From the NCBI RefSeq assembly GCF_009749525.1, contig NZ_WOAC01000013.1, forward strand, positions 1 through 64,000: a stretch of DNA of 64,000 nucleotides. Direction: 5' to 3'. Positions 1 through 9,276 of this stretch are shown piece after piece; the stretch's first letter is position 1, and each line of letters starts with the position of its first letter. The position numbers were made by a program, and so were the translations under genes. The notes under the pieces are model-generated. The model was given only the letters and a program-made list of their open reading frames with translations, did no database searches and was not told where the DNA came from. The stretch comes from Mesorhizobium xinjiangense. Its GTDB lineage: Bacteria > Pseudomonadota > Alphaproteobacteria > Rhizobiales > Rhizobiaceae.

Positions 1-213
1 TGAGACCCATCCTTCACGAACACGGGGCGGTCGAACATCATCAAACTCATCTGGTCCTCCAGGTCGAACGAGCTCTTGCGTGACGGAACTGGCCTCGAGC
101 GCCATCGGCAGAGGCTCAGCGGCGATATGTGATTGGCGCCGAAGCGTTTCAAGGACGGGAGGCCGTTCATTGTCGACACTGCCAATGGCAGAAAGCCGAT
201 ACATTCAATGGTT

Positions 214-600
214 TCAGAAGGATGGTAGCCAGACGAGCGACGCCGATGTTAGCTGATGAGAAGGAATGGCACGCCGAAGACGACCTGCGCACGCTGAGCG
301 AAGCGTGCTTGGTGGAAGCAGTGCCTGTGTACTCAGCGGCACGGCATCCAACTTCGACAGGTCGTCGCGCGCCAGCGTCATCAGCCTGGCGATGCTTCGT
401 GCCGAAGGCGTGCGAGCAAGCGCGCTTTGATCGGCCTTTTCGGCCAGACGTCGGCGCCGCGCCCATTCAGAGACGACGCCGCTCTGGCCACGGAAGCCTT
501 TCTCGCGCATTTCGCGCCAAAGCGCCGATGCATTGCGCGCGCATTGCTCCCAGCGGCTGTTCGATGCGTTGTCTAACGCCGCCACGACGGAAGAAATCAC
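214..600 (-). pseudogene. ISL3-family transposase fragment
   Basis: The minus-strand reading contains a stretch typical of the C-terminal half of ISL3-type transposases: an ALWREMREKGFRGQ segment followed by a basic VVSEWARRRR segment and an arginine-rich region ending in ARDDLSKLDAV. Only about 130 codons remain of a protein that is usually 400-550 aa, and no catalytic DDE residues or terminal repeats could be found around it. It differs from the ISL3 element at 53.3-55.0 kb, so it is a remnant of another subgroup. The left edge of the window (1-213) holds no gene I can name. Confidence 0.55.
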
Positions 601-1184
601 GGCTGAGCAGGCGCGGGTGGAACTTCATGAGACGATCATCGCGATGGTCGCCAGAAGCCATGGTTAGACATCGTGGATATTGGCGCAGCTTAATCGTTTA
701 ATTTCATACGGGGAGCGGCATGATCTACTTCGACGCCACATCTGATGGAATCTGGGGGCTTCTGTGAGGCCCGCGGACGAGGCCGCCGTACACCTGATGT
801 GAAGAAAGAGAAGTGCCACGGCCACTTCCAGAGCTCGCCAGGGCCTCTTTGGGCGAGCCCTTCATATCGCCCATCGCAATACGCCATCGCGTATGTCTTG
901 GGTTCAAAAGCGGGCCAAGAAAAAGCCCGCCACGTTACCGGTGGCCGGCATTGGCAGGCGCTTTGAGGGGGACTGGAGGTGGCCTACCTGCAATTTTGCG
1001 TGAATATTTTGTTAACCATGCCACCGTGAAGCATTCCGCAAGACGGCAACAGATGACGAAAGTCACCATCTTTCGATAGACGCGCCCGGGCGCTGATTTT
1101 GTCCTTGTGCGCGGTAGCGATATCATCGTCGCCGCAATTGGCAGGACATCGGAACGACACTCGCCACCAGGGGAGACGTGAACC
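601..1184. other. Gene-poor stretch before the dienelactone hydrolase
   Basis: No convincing coding region on either strand. A short hairpin (GCGGGC / GCCCGC, about 908-930) is followed on the minus strand by four Ts and could be an old terminator, but no minus-strand gene leads into it. The last 60 bases before 1185 presumably hold the promoter and the ribosome binding site of the next gene. Confidence 0.4.
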
Positions 1185-2072
1185 ATGACCCGACTGACAG
1201 CGAAAGACTTCGGCCCGGAACTTCTGGAACTCTACGATTTCTATGCGCACGGCATGATTACCAAGCGCGAATTTCTCGACCGGGCTGCGAAATTCGCGGT
1301 GGGCGGCATGACTGCCGCAGCAATCCTGTCGGCCATGAGCCCGAACTATGCGCTCGCCGAGCAGGTGTCGTTCAATGATCCCGACATCACGCCGGATTGG
1401 ATCACCTATCCTTCACCAGAGGGCCATGGCGAGGTACGCGCCTATCTGGTGCGGCCGAACGGGGTCGATGGCGCGCCAGGTGTCGTCGTGGTGCACGAGA
1501 ACCGCGGGCTCAATCCCTACATCCGGGATGTCGCGCGGCGGGTCGCCAAGGCGGGCTTTATCGCCCTCGCTCCCGACGGGCTGACGACCATGGGCGGATA
1601 TCCCGGCAATGACGAGGAGGGCCGCGCGCTGCAGCAGCAGGTGGATGGCGAGAAGCTGATGAACGACTTCCTTGCTGCCGTCGAGTTCCTGATGGCGCAC
1701 GACGCGGTCAGCGGCAAGGTCGGCATCACGGGTTTCTGCTACGGTGGCGGTGTCGCGAACGCGGCGGCGGTGGCCTATCCGGAGCTTGGGGCGGCCGTGC
1801 CCTTCTACGGCCGCCAGCCCAACCCGGCCGATGTGCCACGCATTCAGGCGCCGCTCCTGCTTCAATACGCCGAACTGGATACCCGCATCAACGAAGGCTG
1901 GCCGGCCTATGAGGCGGCGTTGGAAGAGCATGGAAAGACCTACGAGGCTCACATCTATCCGGGTGTGAACCACGGTTTCCACAACGATTCCACGCCCCGC
2001 TATGACGAAGAGGCGGCGGAACTGGCCTGGCAGCGTACCATCGATTGGTTCCGTCGGCATTTGATGGATTGA
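1185..2072 (+). CDS. Dienelactone hydrolase family protein, exported
   Basis: 295 aa alpha/beta-hydrolase of the dienelactone hydrolase family (YghX-like). The catalytic triad is visible: nucleophile Cys185 in GFCYGGG, Asp232 in AELDTR and His263 in GVNHGFH, with the conserved Glu105 in VHENRG. A twin-arginine-free but export-like N-terminus (about residues 33-58, ending ALA) follows a 30-residue leader that many YghX-type proteins carry. The start is supported by a GGGGAG about 10 bases upstream. It stands alone between debris on both sides, so the substrate cannot be inferred; carboxymethylenebutenolidase is the family archetype, but exported members probably act on other esters or lactones. 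Confidence 0.85.
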   Translation: MTRLTAKDFGPELLELYDFYAHGMITKREFLDRAAKFAVGGMTAAAILSAMSPNYALAEQVSFNDPDITPDWITYPSPEGHGEVRAYLVRPNGVDGAPGVVVVHENRGLNPYIRDVARRVAKAGFIALAPDGLTTMGGYPGNDEEGRALQQQVDGEKLMNDFLAAVEFLMAHDAVSGKVGITGFCYGGGVANAAAVAYPELGAAVPFYGRQPNPADVPRIQAPLLLQYAELDTRINEGWPAYEAALEEHGKTYEAHIYPGVNHGFHNDSTPRYDEEAAELAWQRTIDWFRRHLMD

Positions 2073-2139
2073 GGCGGCAGTAGCCATCTGCCTTGCAATC
2101 CGCCGGTCGTGATCAGGATGATCGTCGGGGGAGCGGTCG

Positions 2140-2345
2140 TCATAAGGAATCCATCCCGTGGACTTCAAACGTTTGGGGCCTTGCTGCGCGCAGAGGCGGC
2201 ACGCAGGTCAGCCGGCCGCTTTCGGTGCGCTCGACCGAAACGGCCACCCCGTAGACCGTGGAGAGCGTCTCGGCGGTCAACACGTCTTCGGGGCGGCCGG
2301 CGCAGTGGATCGCGCCGTCGCGCATCAGCATGACCTCGGAAGGGA
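2140..2345 (-). pseudogene. C-terminal scrap of a ferric-siderophore ABC ATPase (FecE/FhuC type)
   Basis: The minus-strand translation ...MLMRDGAIHCAGRPEDVLT..., continuing with a TVYGVAVSV segment, is the usual tail of iron-siderophore or haem ABC transporter ATPases (region after the H-loop). Everything upstream of this tail, including Walker A, signature and Walker B motifs, is missing; the sequence before it is unrelated. The fragment lies next to another ABC scrap on the same strand (2403-2533), which suggests that a deleted siderophore transport operon once stood here. Confidence 0.55.
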
Positions 2346-2402
2346 TGCACGTCAGGAACCCCTGGGGCTCTCCGGACAACTGGAGGGAAGTCGGAGCTCA
2401 CG

Positions 2403-2533
2403 TCACCGAGCAAATCGCTCGTTGGCCTGGTCATAGGAGCGGATTTCATTGATGCCCTGGATGTATTCAAGCAGCCGCGACAAGGTGTCGGCAAACTGCC
2501 CGACGATCGGAGTTTTGCCCCATTTGCGGGGTG
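2403..2533 (-). pseudogene. Scrap of an ABC exporter transmembrane domain
   Basis: About 43 codons on the minus strand read ...TLSRLLEYIQGINEIRSYDQ... and stop just after ANERFAR. This is typical of the cytoplasmic loop of fused ABC exporter permease/ATPase proteins, including siderophore-associated ones. No start, no ATPase domain and no further transmembrane sequence are present. It is probably debris from the same lost iron-transport operon as the neighbouring FecE-like tail. Confidence 0.45.
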
Positions 2534-2622
2534 ATGGATATTCCCACTTGCTGGAAAAATATTCTAGCATTGGTCAAAAGCCCTCCTAAGGCTGAACAAG
2601 TGCGCATTACTTAAGGGACGCC

Positions 2623-3414
2623 ATGCCTGCCAGCCGCCTATCCCTCGCATCGTTCGATCCGTGCACCCTGCAGCCGGATAAGGTCGCAATCTTTCTCGAT
2701 TTCGACGGCACGCTCGCCGACATCGCAGCAAATCCCGATGCCGTTTCGGTACCGCAGGAAACATGTGATGATCTTGCACGCCTTCACAAGCAGACGGGCG
2801 GCGCGCTCGCCATCGTCACCGGGCGCGCCATTGCCGACATAGACCGCTTTCTCGCCCCGCTCATCCTGCCGGTCGCCGGCGTGCACGGGCTGGAGCGGCG
2901 CGACGGCCGGGGCGCGCGCAGCGACGCGCGCGTCGACGAAGACAAGCTCGCCGTCGTCTTTGCGCAATTGCAGGTGTTCTCGCGTGAAAATCCGGGAACG
3001 CTGGTGGAGCGCAAGGCGGGCTCGCTCGCCCTTCACTACCGCCAGCGCCCCGAAAGCGCCGAGGCCTGCTTCATCGCCGTGCACAGGGCGGTGGACGGCC
3101 TCACGGGCCTGCATATCCTGCAGGGCAAGATGGTCATCGAGGTCAAGGCCGGTACGGCCGACAAGGGCGGCGCGGTGGCCGCTTTCATGAAGGAAGCGCC
3201 GTTTCGCGGGCGCCTGCCCCTCTTCGCCGGTGACGACACGACGGACGAGGATGCCTTTCGGGAGATCGCCTCCCTAGCGGGCATCTCCATCAAGGTCGGC
3301 GGCGGCCCCACCGCGGCCGTGCTTCGAAGCGAAAGCACGGATGCCTTCCGGGCCTGGCTCGGCCTTCTGGCCGACAGTTTCGAGTCAGATCGTTGTCAGA
3401 ACGAGGTATTTTGA
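2623..3414 (+). CDS. otsB: Trehalose-6-phosphate phosphatase OtsB
   Basis: 263 aa HAD-superfamily phosphatase that removes phosphate from trehalose 6-phosphate, the second step of OtsAB trehalose synthesis in the cytoplasm. HAD motif I is DFDGT with nucleophile Asp26 and acid/base Asp28; the motif III lysine is Lys181 in DKGG; motif IV is GDDTTDED at 203-210. Length fits the family (about 250-270 aa). It is the first gene of a three-gene operon; the next gene starts 2 bases after its stop. Trehalose synthesis commonly serves osmotic, desiccation and heat tolerance in rhizobia. Confidence 0.93.
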   Translation: MPASRLSLASFDPCTLQPDKVAIFLDFDGTLADIAANPDAVSVPQETCDDLARLHKQTGGALAIVTGRAIADIDRFLAPLILPVAGVHGLERRDGRGARSDARVDEDKLAVVFAQLQVFSRENPGTLVERKAGSLALHYRQRPESAEACFIAVHRAVDGLTGLHILQGKMVIEVKAGTADKGGAVAAFMKEAPFRGRLPLFAGDDTTDEDAFREIASLAGISIKVGGGPTAAVLRSESTDAFRAWLGLLADSFESDRCQNEVF

Positions 3415-3415
3415 G

Positions 3416-5197
3416 GTGACCACACTAGATCTCGGCGCGATCGGTAATTGCACCTATTCCGCACTTGTCGATCAGCAAGGCAAGGTGGTCTGGTGCTGCC
3501 TGCCGCGCTTCGACGGGGACCCGGTCTTCAATGCGCTCCTGAAGGGCGGCAAGGATCCCGACGATGGCTATTTCGCCATCGAGCTGGAGGACCTTGCCCG
3601 CACGGAGCAGGAATACGATCCCAACACGGCCGTCCTGACGACGCGGCTTTTCGGCGAGTCCGGCACGCTGGAGATCAGGGATTTCGCGCCGCGTTTCTTC
3701 GCCCGCGACCGCATCTTCCGCCCGCAGACCCTGGTGCGTCGCATCCGGCCGCTTTCCGGCACGCCGCGCATTTCGGTACGCATCCGCCCGACCTTCTCCC
3801 ATGGCACCGTTCGGCCGCAAAAGACACGCGGCTCCAATCATGTGCGCTATGTGGGGCCGGAGTTCGCGCTCCGCCTGACGACAGACGCGCCCATCGACTA
3901 TGTGGTGGAGGAAACGCGCTTCAGCCTTTCGACGCGGATGAATTTCATCCTCGGGCCGGACGAAACGCTGGATTCGGCCGTCGAGGACACCGCCCGCCAT
4001 TTCGAGGAACGCACCGTCGCCTATTGGCACAACTGGGTCAGCCAGCTTGCCCTGCCGTTGGAATGGCAGGAAGCCGTCATCCGCGCCGCCATCACGCTCA
4101 AGCTGTGCACCTATGAACCGACCGGCGCCATCATCGCCGCCATGACCACCTCGATCCCCGAAGCCCCCGATAGCGGCCGCAACTGGGACTACCGCTATTG
4201 TTGGCTGCGCGATGCGTTCTTCGTCGTGCGCGCGCTCAACAGCCTTGGCACCACCCAGACCATGGAGAACTACTTCCGCTTCCTGATGGATCTCGCCGCC
4301 GACGCCGACGGCGGCCATTTGCAGCCGGTCTTCGGCATCGGCCGCGAATGCGCACTGGTCGAGCGTATACAAGAGAATTTTTCCGGCTATCGCGGTATGG
4401 GGCCGGTACGCATCGGCAACCAGGCCTATGAGCATTACCAGCACGACGTCTACGGCAACGTCATCCTCGGCGCGACGCAGATCTTCTTCGACAAGCGCAT
4501 CCGGATGAAGCCGACCATCACCGATTTCCACCTGCTCGAAGCGGTTGGCGAGCAGGCCTATAAGGTCCACAACGCGCCGGATGCCGGCATGTGGGAACTG
4601 CGCTCGCGCTCACGCGTTCACACATCGTCGAGCTTGATGTGCTGGGCCGCCTGCGATCGGCTGGCCCATATCGCCCGGCAGATGGGCGAACCAGCGCGAG
4701 TGAAGCGCTGGAGGGAGCGCGCGAATGAAATCAAGACGTGCATTCTGGAAGAATCCTGGTCGGAAAAGCGCAAGGCCTTCGTCGAAAGCTTCGGCGGGCA
4801 GACGCTCGATGCAAGCGTGCTTCTGATGGCCGAGGTGGGCTTCATCGACCCCAAGGATCCGCGCTTTGTCAGCACGGTGGACCGGCTCGAGAAGGTGCTG
4901 GCCGACGGCCCCTACATGAAACGCTACGAAGCGGCCGACGACTTCGGCGAGCCGGAGGTCTCTTTCAATATCTGTGCCTTCTGGCGGCTTGACGCGCTGG
5001 CGCGGATCGGGCGCCGCGACGAGGCGCGCGAAATCTTCGAGGCGCTGCTCAAGACCCGCAATTCGCTCGGCCTCCTGTCGGAAGACACGCATCCCGAGAC
5101 CGGCGAGATGTGGGGCAACTATCCGCAAACCTATTCCATGGTCGGCATCATCAACGGCGCGCGCCGGCTGTCGAAATCGTGGGAGACGGTCATTTGA
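3416..5197 (+). CDS. Glycoside hydrolase family 15 protein (glucoamylase/trehalase-like)
   Basis: 593 aa GH15 enzyme. I chose the GTG at 3416 because it lies 2 bases after the otsB stop, has an AACGAGG about 9 bases upstream and gives the usual N-terminus (MTTLDLGAIGNCTYSALVD). The family signature NWDYRYCWLRDA falls near residues 256-267. No signal peptide, so it is cytoplasmic. Known GH15 activities include glucoamylase, glucodextranase and trehalase (mycobacterial and archaeal GH15 trehalases). Its place between otsB and otsA makes trehalose or a trehalose-derived glucan the likely substrate; this is inference from context. Its stop overlaps the otsA start. Confidence 0.88.
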   Translation: MTTLDLGAIGNCTYSALVDQQGKVVWCCLPRFDGDPVFNALLKGGKDPDDGYFAIELEDLARTEQEYDPNTAVLTTRLFGESGTLEIRDFAPRFFARDRIFRPQTLVRRIRPLSGTPRISVRIRPTFSHGTVRPQKTRGSNHVRYVGPEFALRLTTDAPIDYVVEETRFSLSTRMNFILGPDETLDSAVEDTARHFEERTVAYWHNWVSQLALPLEWQEAVIRAAITLKLCTYEPTGAIIAAMTTSIPEAPDSGRNWDYRYCWLRDAFFVVRALNSLGTTQTMENYFRFLMDLAADADGGHLQPVFGIGRECALVERIQENFSGYRGMGPVRIGNQAYEHYQHDVYGNVILGATQIFFDKRIRMKPTITDFHLLEAVGEQAYKVHNAPDAGMWELRSRSRVHTSSSLMCWAACDRLAHIARQMGEPARVKRWRERANEIKTCILEESWSEKRKAFVESFGGQTLDASVLLMAEVGFIDPKDPRFVSTVDRLEKVLADGPYMKRYEAADDFGEPEVSFNICAFWRLDALARIGRRDEAREIFEALLKTRNSLGLLSEDTHPETGEMWGNYPQTYSMVGIINGARRLSKSWETVI

Positions 5198-6618
5198 AAC
5201 GGCTGGTCGTCGTATCCAATCGCGTCGCCGATCTGAGCAAGGCCCAGGCGGGCGGCCTGGCCGTCGGCCTTGCCGACTCGCTCAGCCAGCGCGGCGGCGT
5301 GTGGATGGGATGGGACGGCCAGACCCTCAAATCGGTCGACCAGACGGAGCCCACCATTCGCAAGTTCGGTGACGTGACACGGGTGACGATCCCGCTGACG
5401 CAGGACGACTACGACAATTTCTATCTCGGCTTTTCCAACAGCGTCTTGTGGCCGCTGTTTCATTACCGGCTCGATCTGGTGGAGCATCAAAGCGCTTTTC
5501 TCGAGGGTTACCGGCGGGTCAACGCTAAATTCGCCACTGCGCTTTTGACGGTGCTGAAGCCCGACGATCTCATCTGGATTCACGATTACCATCTGATCCC
5601 GCTGGCGGCCGAATTGCGCCAGCGCGGCTGCAAGCAGCGCATCGGCTTCTTCCTGCACATTCCCTTCCCGCCGCCGGAAGTGCTGGCCGCCGTGCCGCGC
5701 CACCGCTGGCTGGTTGAAAGCCTTCTGGAATACGATGTCATCGGCTTCCAGACGCACACGGATCTGGGCAATCTCGCGCACTATGTGGAAGAACAACTCG
5801 GCCTCACCATGGGCGAGGAGGGCCGCATCGCGATCAACGGCCGCGCGGTGACGGCCGGCTGCTTCCCGATCGGCATCGATGTCGACGCTTTCGCCGAAAT
5901 GGCCAGCCATTCGAACCAGGAGGTCGATATCGAGACCGCCCGCCGCAAGGTGCTGGAACGCAGCCAGATCATCGGCGTCGACCGGCTCGACTACTCCAAG
6001 GGACTGCCCGAGCGGCTAAGCGGCTTTGCCCGGCTGCTCGAACTCTATCCGCAGATGCGCAAATCCGTCGACCTCATGCAGATCGCCACCCCGACGCGCG
6101 AGGAGGTGGACGCCTATGTGGAGATCCGCAAGGACCTCGAGGCACTCTCCGGCGCCATCAACGGGCGTTTTGCCGATTTCAACTGGACGCCGGTGCGCTA
6201 TATCCACGGCACGGTGCCGCGCGAGGCGTTGGCGGCCCTCTTCCGCGCTGCGCAGGTGGGCATGGTGACGCCGCTGCGCGACGGCATGAACCTGGTGGCC
6301 AAGGAATATATCGCCGCCCAGTCGATGGACGATCCGGGCGTGCTGGTGCTGTCCAAATTCGCCGGCGCAGCCGAGGATCTTCACGAGGCGCTGATCGTCA
6401 ATCCCTATGACACGGACGACGTCGCGCGCAATCTGTGCCGCGCGCTCACCATGCCGCTGGAGGAGAGGCAGGAGCGGCAGGAGGCGCTTCTGGTGCGCAT
6501 CCGCAAGCATGACGCGGCGCATTGGCTAAAATCGTTTCTGGCGGTTTTGGAAGACCAGGGCCTCCTGCCGCCCAATGACGCTCGATCAACAGATCCTGCA
6601 AAGAGTTCGCGTCGATGA
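5194..6618 (+). CDS. otsA: Trehalose-6-phosphate synthase OtsA
   Basis: 474 aa GT20 glycosyltransferase that makes trehalose 6-phosphate from UDP-glucose and glucose 6-phosphate. The N-terminus [12 protein letters not shown] is canonical and requires a TTG start at 5194 that overlaps the stop of the GH15 gene (TTGA), with GGGAG about 8 bases upstream; an in-frame ATG at 5110 would add 28 unrelated residues inside the previous gene. Recognisable motifs are HDYHLIPLA (about 130), [25 protein letters not shown] (about 262) and [12 protein letters not shown] (about 364). The TTGA overlap implies translational coupling with the GH15 enzyme. Confidence 0.93.
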   Translation: MKRLVVVSNRVADLSKAQAGGLAVGLADSLSQRGGVWMGWDGQTLKSVDQTEPTIRKFGDVTRVTIPLTQDDYDNFYLGFSNSVLWPLFHYRLDLVEHQSAFLEGYRRVNAKFATALLTVLKPDDLIWIHDYHLIPLAAELRQRGCKQRIGFFLHIPFPPPEVLAAVPRHRWLVESLLEYDVIGFQTHTDLGNLAHYVEEQLGLTMGEEGRIAINGRAVTAGCFPIGIDVDAFAEMASHSNQEVDIETARRKVLERSQIIGVDRLDYSKGLPERLSGFARLLELYPQMRKSVDLMQIATPTREEVDAYVEIRKDLEALSGAINGRFADFNWTPVRYIHGTVPREALAALFRAAQVGMVTPLRDGMNLVAKEYIAAQSMDDPGVLVLSKFAGAAEDLHEALIVNPYDTDDVARNLCRALTMPLEERQERQEALLVRIRKHDAAHWLKSFLAVLEDQGLLPPNDARSTDPAKSSRR

Positions 6619-6648
6619 CTACGTGCGCATTTTTTCCTGAGAGTATGA

Positions 6649-6850
6649 GGAGGCCCCATTGGCATAGAACTCGGCCGGACTCGCTTTTCCAACCCAAGGG
6701 ATAAATTCAAGTTGCTGTATCTGGCACAGGACGTGAAAACGGCTGTCGCGGAGCTCTTCATCCGCGGCCGTTTTGAAGGGATATCCGAACGCCTGCTTCT
6801 CCTCGATCGGTATTCTATGCACGAGTATCCGCAATACGTGTCCGATCCTC
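6649..6850 (+). pseudogene. RES-domain toxin fragment
   Basis: The plus-strand frame reads GGPIGIELGRTRFSNPRDK and then LLYLAQDVKTAVAELFIRGR. The order (arginine in an RFxxP segment, then LYLA-D--TA-AE) is the pattern of RES-domain NAD+-degrading toxins. A TGA at 6646 precedes it, there is no start, and after about 65 codons the similarity ends. No Xre-type antitoxin gene is present beside it. It is best read as the remnant of a RES-Xre toxin-antitoxin pair, brought in with the mobile patch that follows. Confidence 0.45.
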
Positions 6851-7102
6851 CTGCTCGACCTGCGCCGTCGAGACCAGTCGCAAGGCCGATAGGAGGGCAG
6901 CCGATCTCCCCGAGTTCGCCTGCCTTCCGTCCACCGTCGAGGAACTTCAGGTCATCATCATTGAGAGACCAGCAACAGCAGAGATTCGGCCCGTAAGATG
7001 CGAGAAAACGCTTTAACCCGGCCTTCAAGCCCAAACAATTTCTGCAGTCGAGCGGATCGCACCTCCGCGATGGTCGGGTGAAATATCAGCCTCGGCCTAG
7101 CC

Positions 7103-7847
7103 GGTTCCGTCGCAAACTATTCGTCAAGCTTGCGCTGCCATGAATGCTCGTCCATTTCCGGAAGGCTAATTCATGTTCAAAGGCCGCCATTTCGATCGAT
7201 CGGTGATCCTGCTGTGCGTACGTTGGTACCTCGCCTGCAATCTCAGCCTGCGCGACCTGGAAGAGATGATGGCCGAGCGCGGCATCCGCGTCGATCATTC
7301 CACTGTTCATCGCTGGGTCATGCATTTCTCGCCCTTGTTGCTTGAACGCTTCAATCGGCGAAAGCGCGCCGTCACAGAAAAGTGGTACCTCGACGAGACC
7401 TATATCAAGGTTCGAGGACGGTGGATGTATCTCTACCGCGCCATCGACAGCGTCGGCGACACGGTCGAGTTCTGCTTCAGCGAGCACCGCGATCTTCTGG
7501 CCGCCAAACGCTTCATCCGCAAGGCCCTGAAGTGTCACGGCCGGCCAGAGCGTGTTGTCATTGACGGCAGCCACACGAACCGGGAGGCTATCATCGCCTG
7601 CGACGGTGAAAGCCGCCTGCGGGATCTATCCCAACGGCAAATAAAGCCAACCCGTATTCGACAAAGTCGATATCTCAACAATCGCATCGAGCAGGATCAC
7701 CGGCGCATCAAACGCCGCATTCGCTCGATGCTCGGCTTCAAGTCCGCCACCAGCACCGTCACTCGCTGAACTGTTCGACATCCTCACGGCTTGAATGGCC
7801 ACCTCTCAGGCAAATATTGTCCTTTGGCCTGAGTTTGCGACGGAACC
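7103..7847. mobile_element. IS6-family insertion sequence, 745 bp, transposase damaged
   Basis: Bounded by a perfect 15-bp inverted repeat: GGTTCCGTCGCAAAC at 7103-7117 and its complement at 7833-7847, resembling IS6/IS26-type ends. It encloses one transposase frame on the plus strand. The flanking 8 bases on the two sides do not match, so either the element rearranged the DNA (adjacent deletion is common in this family) or its target duplication was lost. Its right end abuts the truncated livK-type gene, which lost its N-terminal half there. Confidence 0.75.
7173..7769 (+). pseudogene. IS6-family transposase with internal deletion near the 3' end
   Basis: 198-codon frame with the IS6 DDE transposase layout: N-terminal FKGRHFDRSVILLCVRWYL, helix-turn-helix around VDHSTVHRWV, catalytic Asp in WYLDETYIKV, and NNRIEQDHRRIKRR carrying the catalytic Glu. 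The normal C-terminus should continue after MLGFKS; instead the frame ends in SATSTVTR, while the usual tail (SLAELFDILTA-stop) follows in another frame at about 7764-7795. About 25 codons seem to be missing. Catalytic segments are otherwise present, including VVIDGS, but the protein is probably inactive. Confidence 0.75.
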
Positions 7848-8314
7848 TGTTCAACATCGTCAAGCACGGAGCCCTGCTACTGAAGGAGGCGGAGGAACTT
7901 GGGTGGGAAACCCAGTTCATGGCGATGAACACGATGGGCGATCCGATCCTCAACGACTTGGCGGGTTCAGCCGCCGACGGCCTGATCGTCAACATCATGA
8001 CCGCCGTCGATACGATGGAAGACCCCCACGTGCAGAAAGCCAACGAGATCCTCGCCAAATACGTGCCAAACACGGCGCCTGGCTACTATCCCTATCTGGG
8101 TATGGCGGGAGCTATCGCCTTCCACAAGGCGACCGAAGCCGTCGGGCCTGACCTGACCCGCGAAAAGCTTATCGAGGCCCTCGAAGGGCTGGGAAATTGG
8201 GAGCCGGGGGTGATGCCGCCTCTGGAATGGGGACCGGACAATCATGCCGGACCGTCGTCCTTCGGCTATGTCCAATGGCAGGATGGAAGGCTTACGATCC
8301 TGGAAACTTGGTGA
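7848..8314 (+). pseudogene. C-terminal half of a branched-chain amino-acid type ABC binding protein (LivK/Peripla_BP_6)
   Basis: The frame begins right at the IS6 right end with LFNIVKHGALLLKEAEELGW and runs 155 codons to a normal stop, through YPYLGMAGAIAFHKATEAVG, LTREKLIEALEGL and a final GYVQWQDGRLTILETW. This is the second lobe of a periplasmic binding protein of the LivK/HAAT family. The signal peptide and the first lobe, about 200-250 residues, are missing, so it cannot function. No liv permease or ATPase genes remain nearby. Confidence 0.75.
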
Positions 8315-8570
8315 TCACTTGCCCATGGCGGCACGATAACCCTGCTCGGGATGGGGTCTGTCGCGCATCAGACGCTCGACCAGGATGGCCACGTTGCCGC
8401 CGATCCTTTGCGCCCGCCCGATCAGGTTCGCCGGCGTCGTGTTGGAATAGCGCTGATGGGCCTTGGGCATGTGGGGGTTGACGGTGACATGGCCGGAGCG
8501 CTGCGAGCGGCGGACATGGCTGGCAGTGAATCGGACCTTGTTGTCACCCATCATGTAACCCCATAGCATT
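8315..8570 (-). pseudogene. IS21-family IstA fragment
   Basis: The minus-strand frame that stops at 8315 contains HVRRSQRSGHVTVNPHMPKA, then HQRYSNTTPANLIG and LMRDRPHPEQGYRAAMG, which match the segment of IS21 IstA transposases just after the DDE core. The catalytic core, the N-terminal HTH and the istB partner are absent. Upstream in the same frame (8571-8722) is sequence I do not recognise. The remnant is of a different IS21 subgroup from the complete element at 43.6-46.1 kb. Confidence 0.5.
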
Positions 8571-8717
8571 CGGAGCATCTCCGGTCCGGCACGCTCGACG
8601 ATGGCAACGCCTGCGAGAAGTGCCGGCCGTAGATGGAGCGGCAGGATTGGCTTTGCGGGCGTGGGCAGATTCTCCTGATGCTGGGCGACGACATGGTCGA
8701 AATCGGGAACGATCGCC

Positions 8718-8792
8718 GGCAAGAAACACTGGCTGTGGCGAGCCGTCGATCAGGAAGGCTACGTACTCGATGAAATCGTCCAGACCCGCCGC
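8718..8792 (+). pseudogene. Short IS6-family transposase scrap
   Basis: About 25 codons on the plus strand read GKKHWLWRAVDQEGYVLDEI followed by VQTRR, a highly conserved piece of many IS6-family transposases around the first catalytic region. Nothing before or after it continues the homology. It belongs to another subgroup than the element at 7.1-7.8 kb. It is one more sign of repeated insertion and deletion between 6.6 and 8.9 kb. Confidence 0.5.
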
Positions 8793-8885
8793 TCCTCGAC
8801 CTCGGCACGCTCCCGAGGGAAGAGATGCGTTCCGGCCGCGCCCGGCAGTGGCCCCTTTGCCGAAGGGATGTGTACGGTGAGCCGG

Positions 8886-9254
8886 TCAGAGCGGCTTGTA
8901 GGCGATGGCCTCGATCTCGACAAGGATGTCGATCATCAGCCGCGACTCCGCCGTGGAGCGCGCCGGGGGTTCCTTCGGGAAATACGGCGCGTAGGCGGCA
9001 TTGAAGCCGGCAAATTCTTCCGCATGCTTGAGCCAGACCGTGGTCTTGACCACGTCGGAGAGCGAGCAGTCCGCGATGGCGAGGACCGAGGAGATGTTTT
9101 CCAGCACCTGCTTGGTCTGCGCGCCGACATCGCCCTCGACGATCTTGCCGTCCGCGCCGACCGGAACCTGCCCGGAGACGAAAACGAAATCGCCGGCCCG
9201 CACTGCGGGCGACAGCGGTACCTGCGAAGTGCCGAAATGTTTCTTCTGCATCAT
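8886..9254 (-). CDS. RidA/YjgF/Rid family protein
   Basis: About 122 aa Rid-family protein, whose members hydrolyse reactive enamine/imine intermediates made by PLP enzymes, or act as deaminases in catabolic operons. The fold markers include SPAVRAGDFVFVSGQVP and the C-terminal VEIEAIAYKPL; the usual catalytic arginine region appears changed (PARSTAES). Two ATGs are adjacent; the GGGAG sequence sits better for the second one (9251). It lies 22 bases downstream of the D-threonine-aldolase-like gene and is the last gene of the minus-strand catabolic operon, which fits clean-up of an enamine released by that enzyme. Confidence 0.85.
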   Translation of the reverse strand: MMQKKHFGTSQVPLSPAVRAGDFVFVSGQVPVGADGKIVEGDVGAQTKQVLENISSVLAIADCSLSDVVKTTVWLKHAEEFAGFNAAYAPYFPKEPPARSTAESRLMIDILVEIEAIAYKPL

Positions 9255-9276
9255 GCTCCCTTTCGAAAATTCCTTG

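Noticed and set aside
908-930. Hairpin GCGGGC/GCCCGC as a terminator
   Set aside because: Stem is only 6 bp, the T-run is short and no gene on the minus strand leads into it.
2540-2622. Extracytoplasmic-stress (RpoE2-type) promoter before otsB
   Set aside because: The GGAAC-N16/17-TT type pattern expected for rhizobial general stress promoters could not be found with proper spacing.
3425-4570. A 381-codon minus-strand frame opposite the GH15 gene
   Set aside because: Antisense shadow; the plus-strand GH15 protein has full family motifs and operon context.
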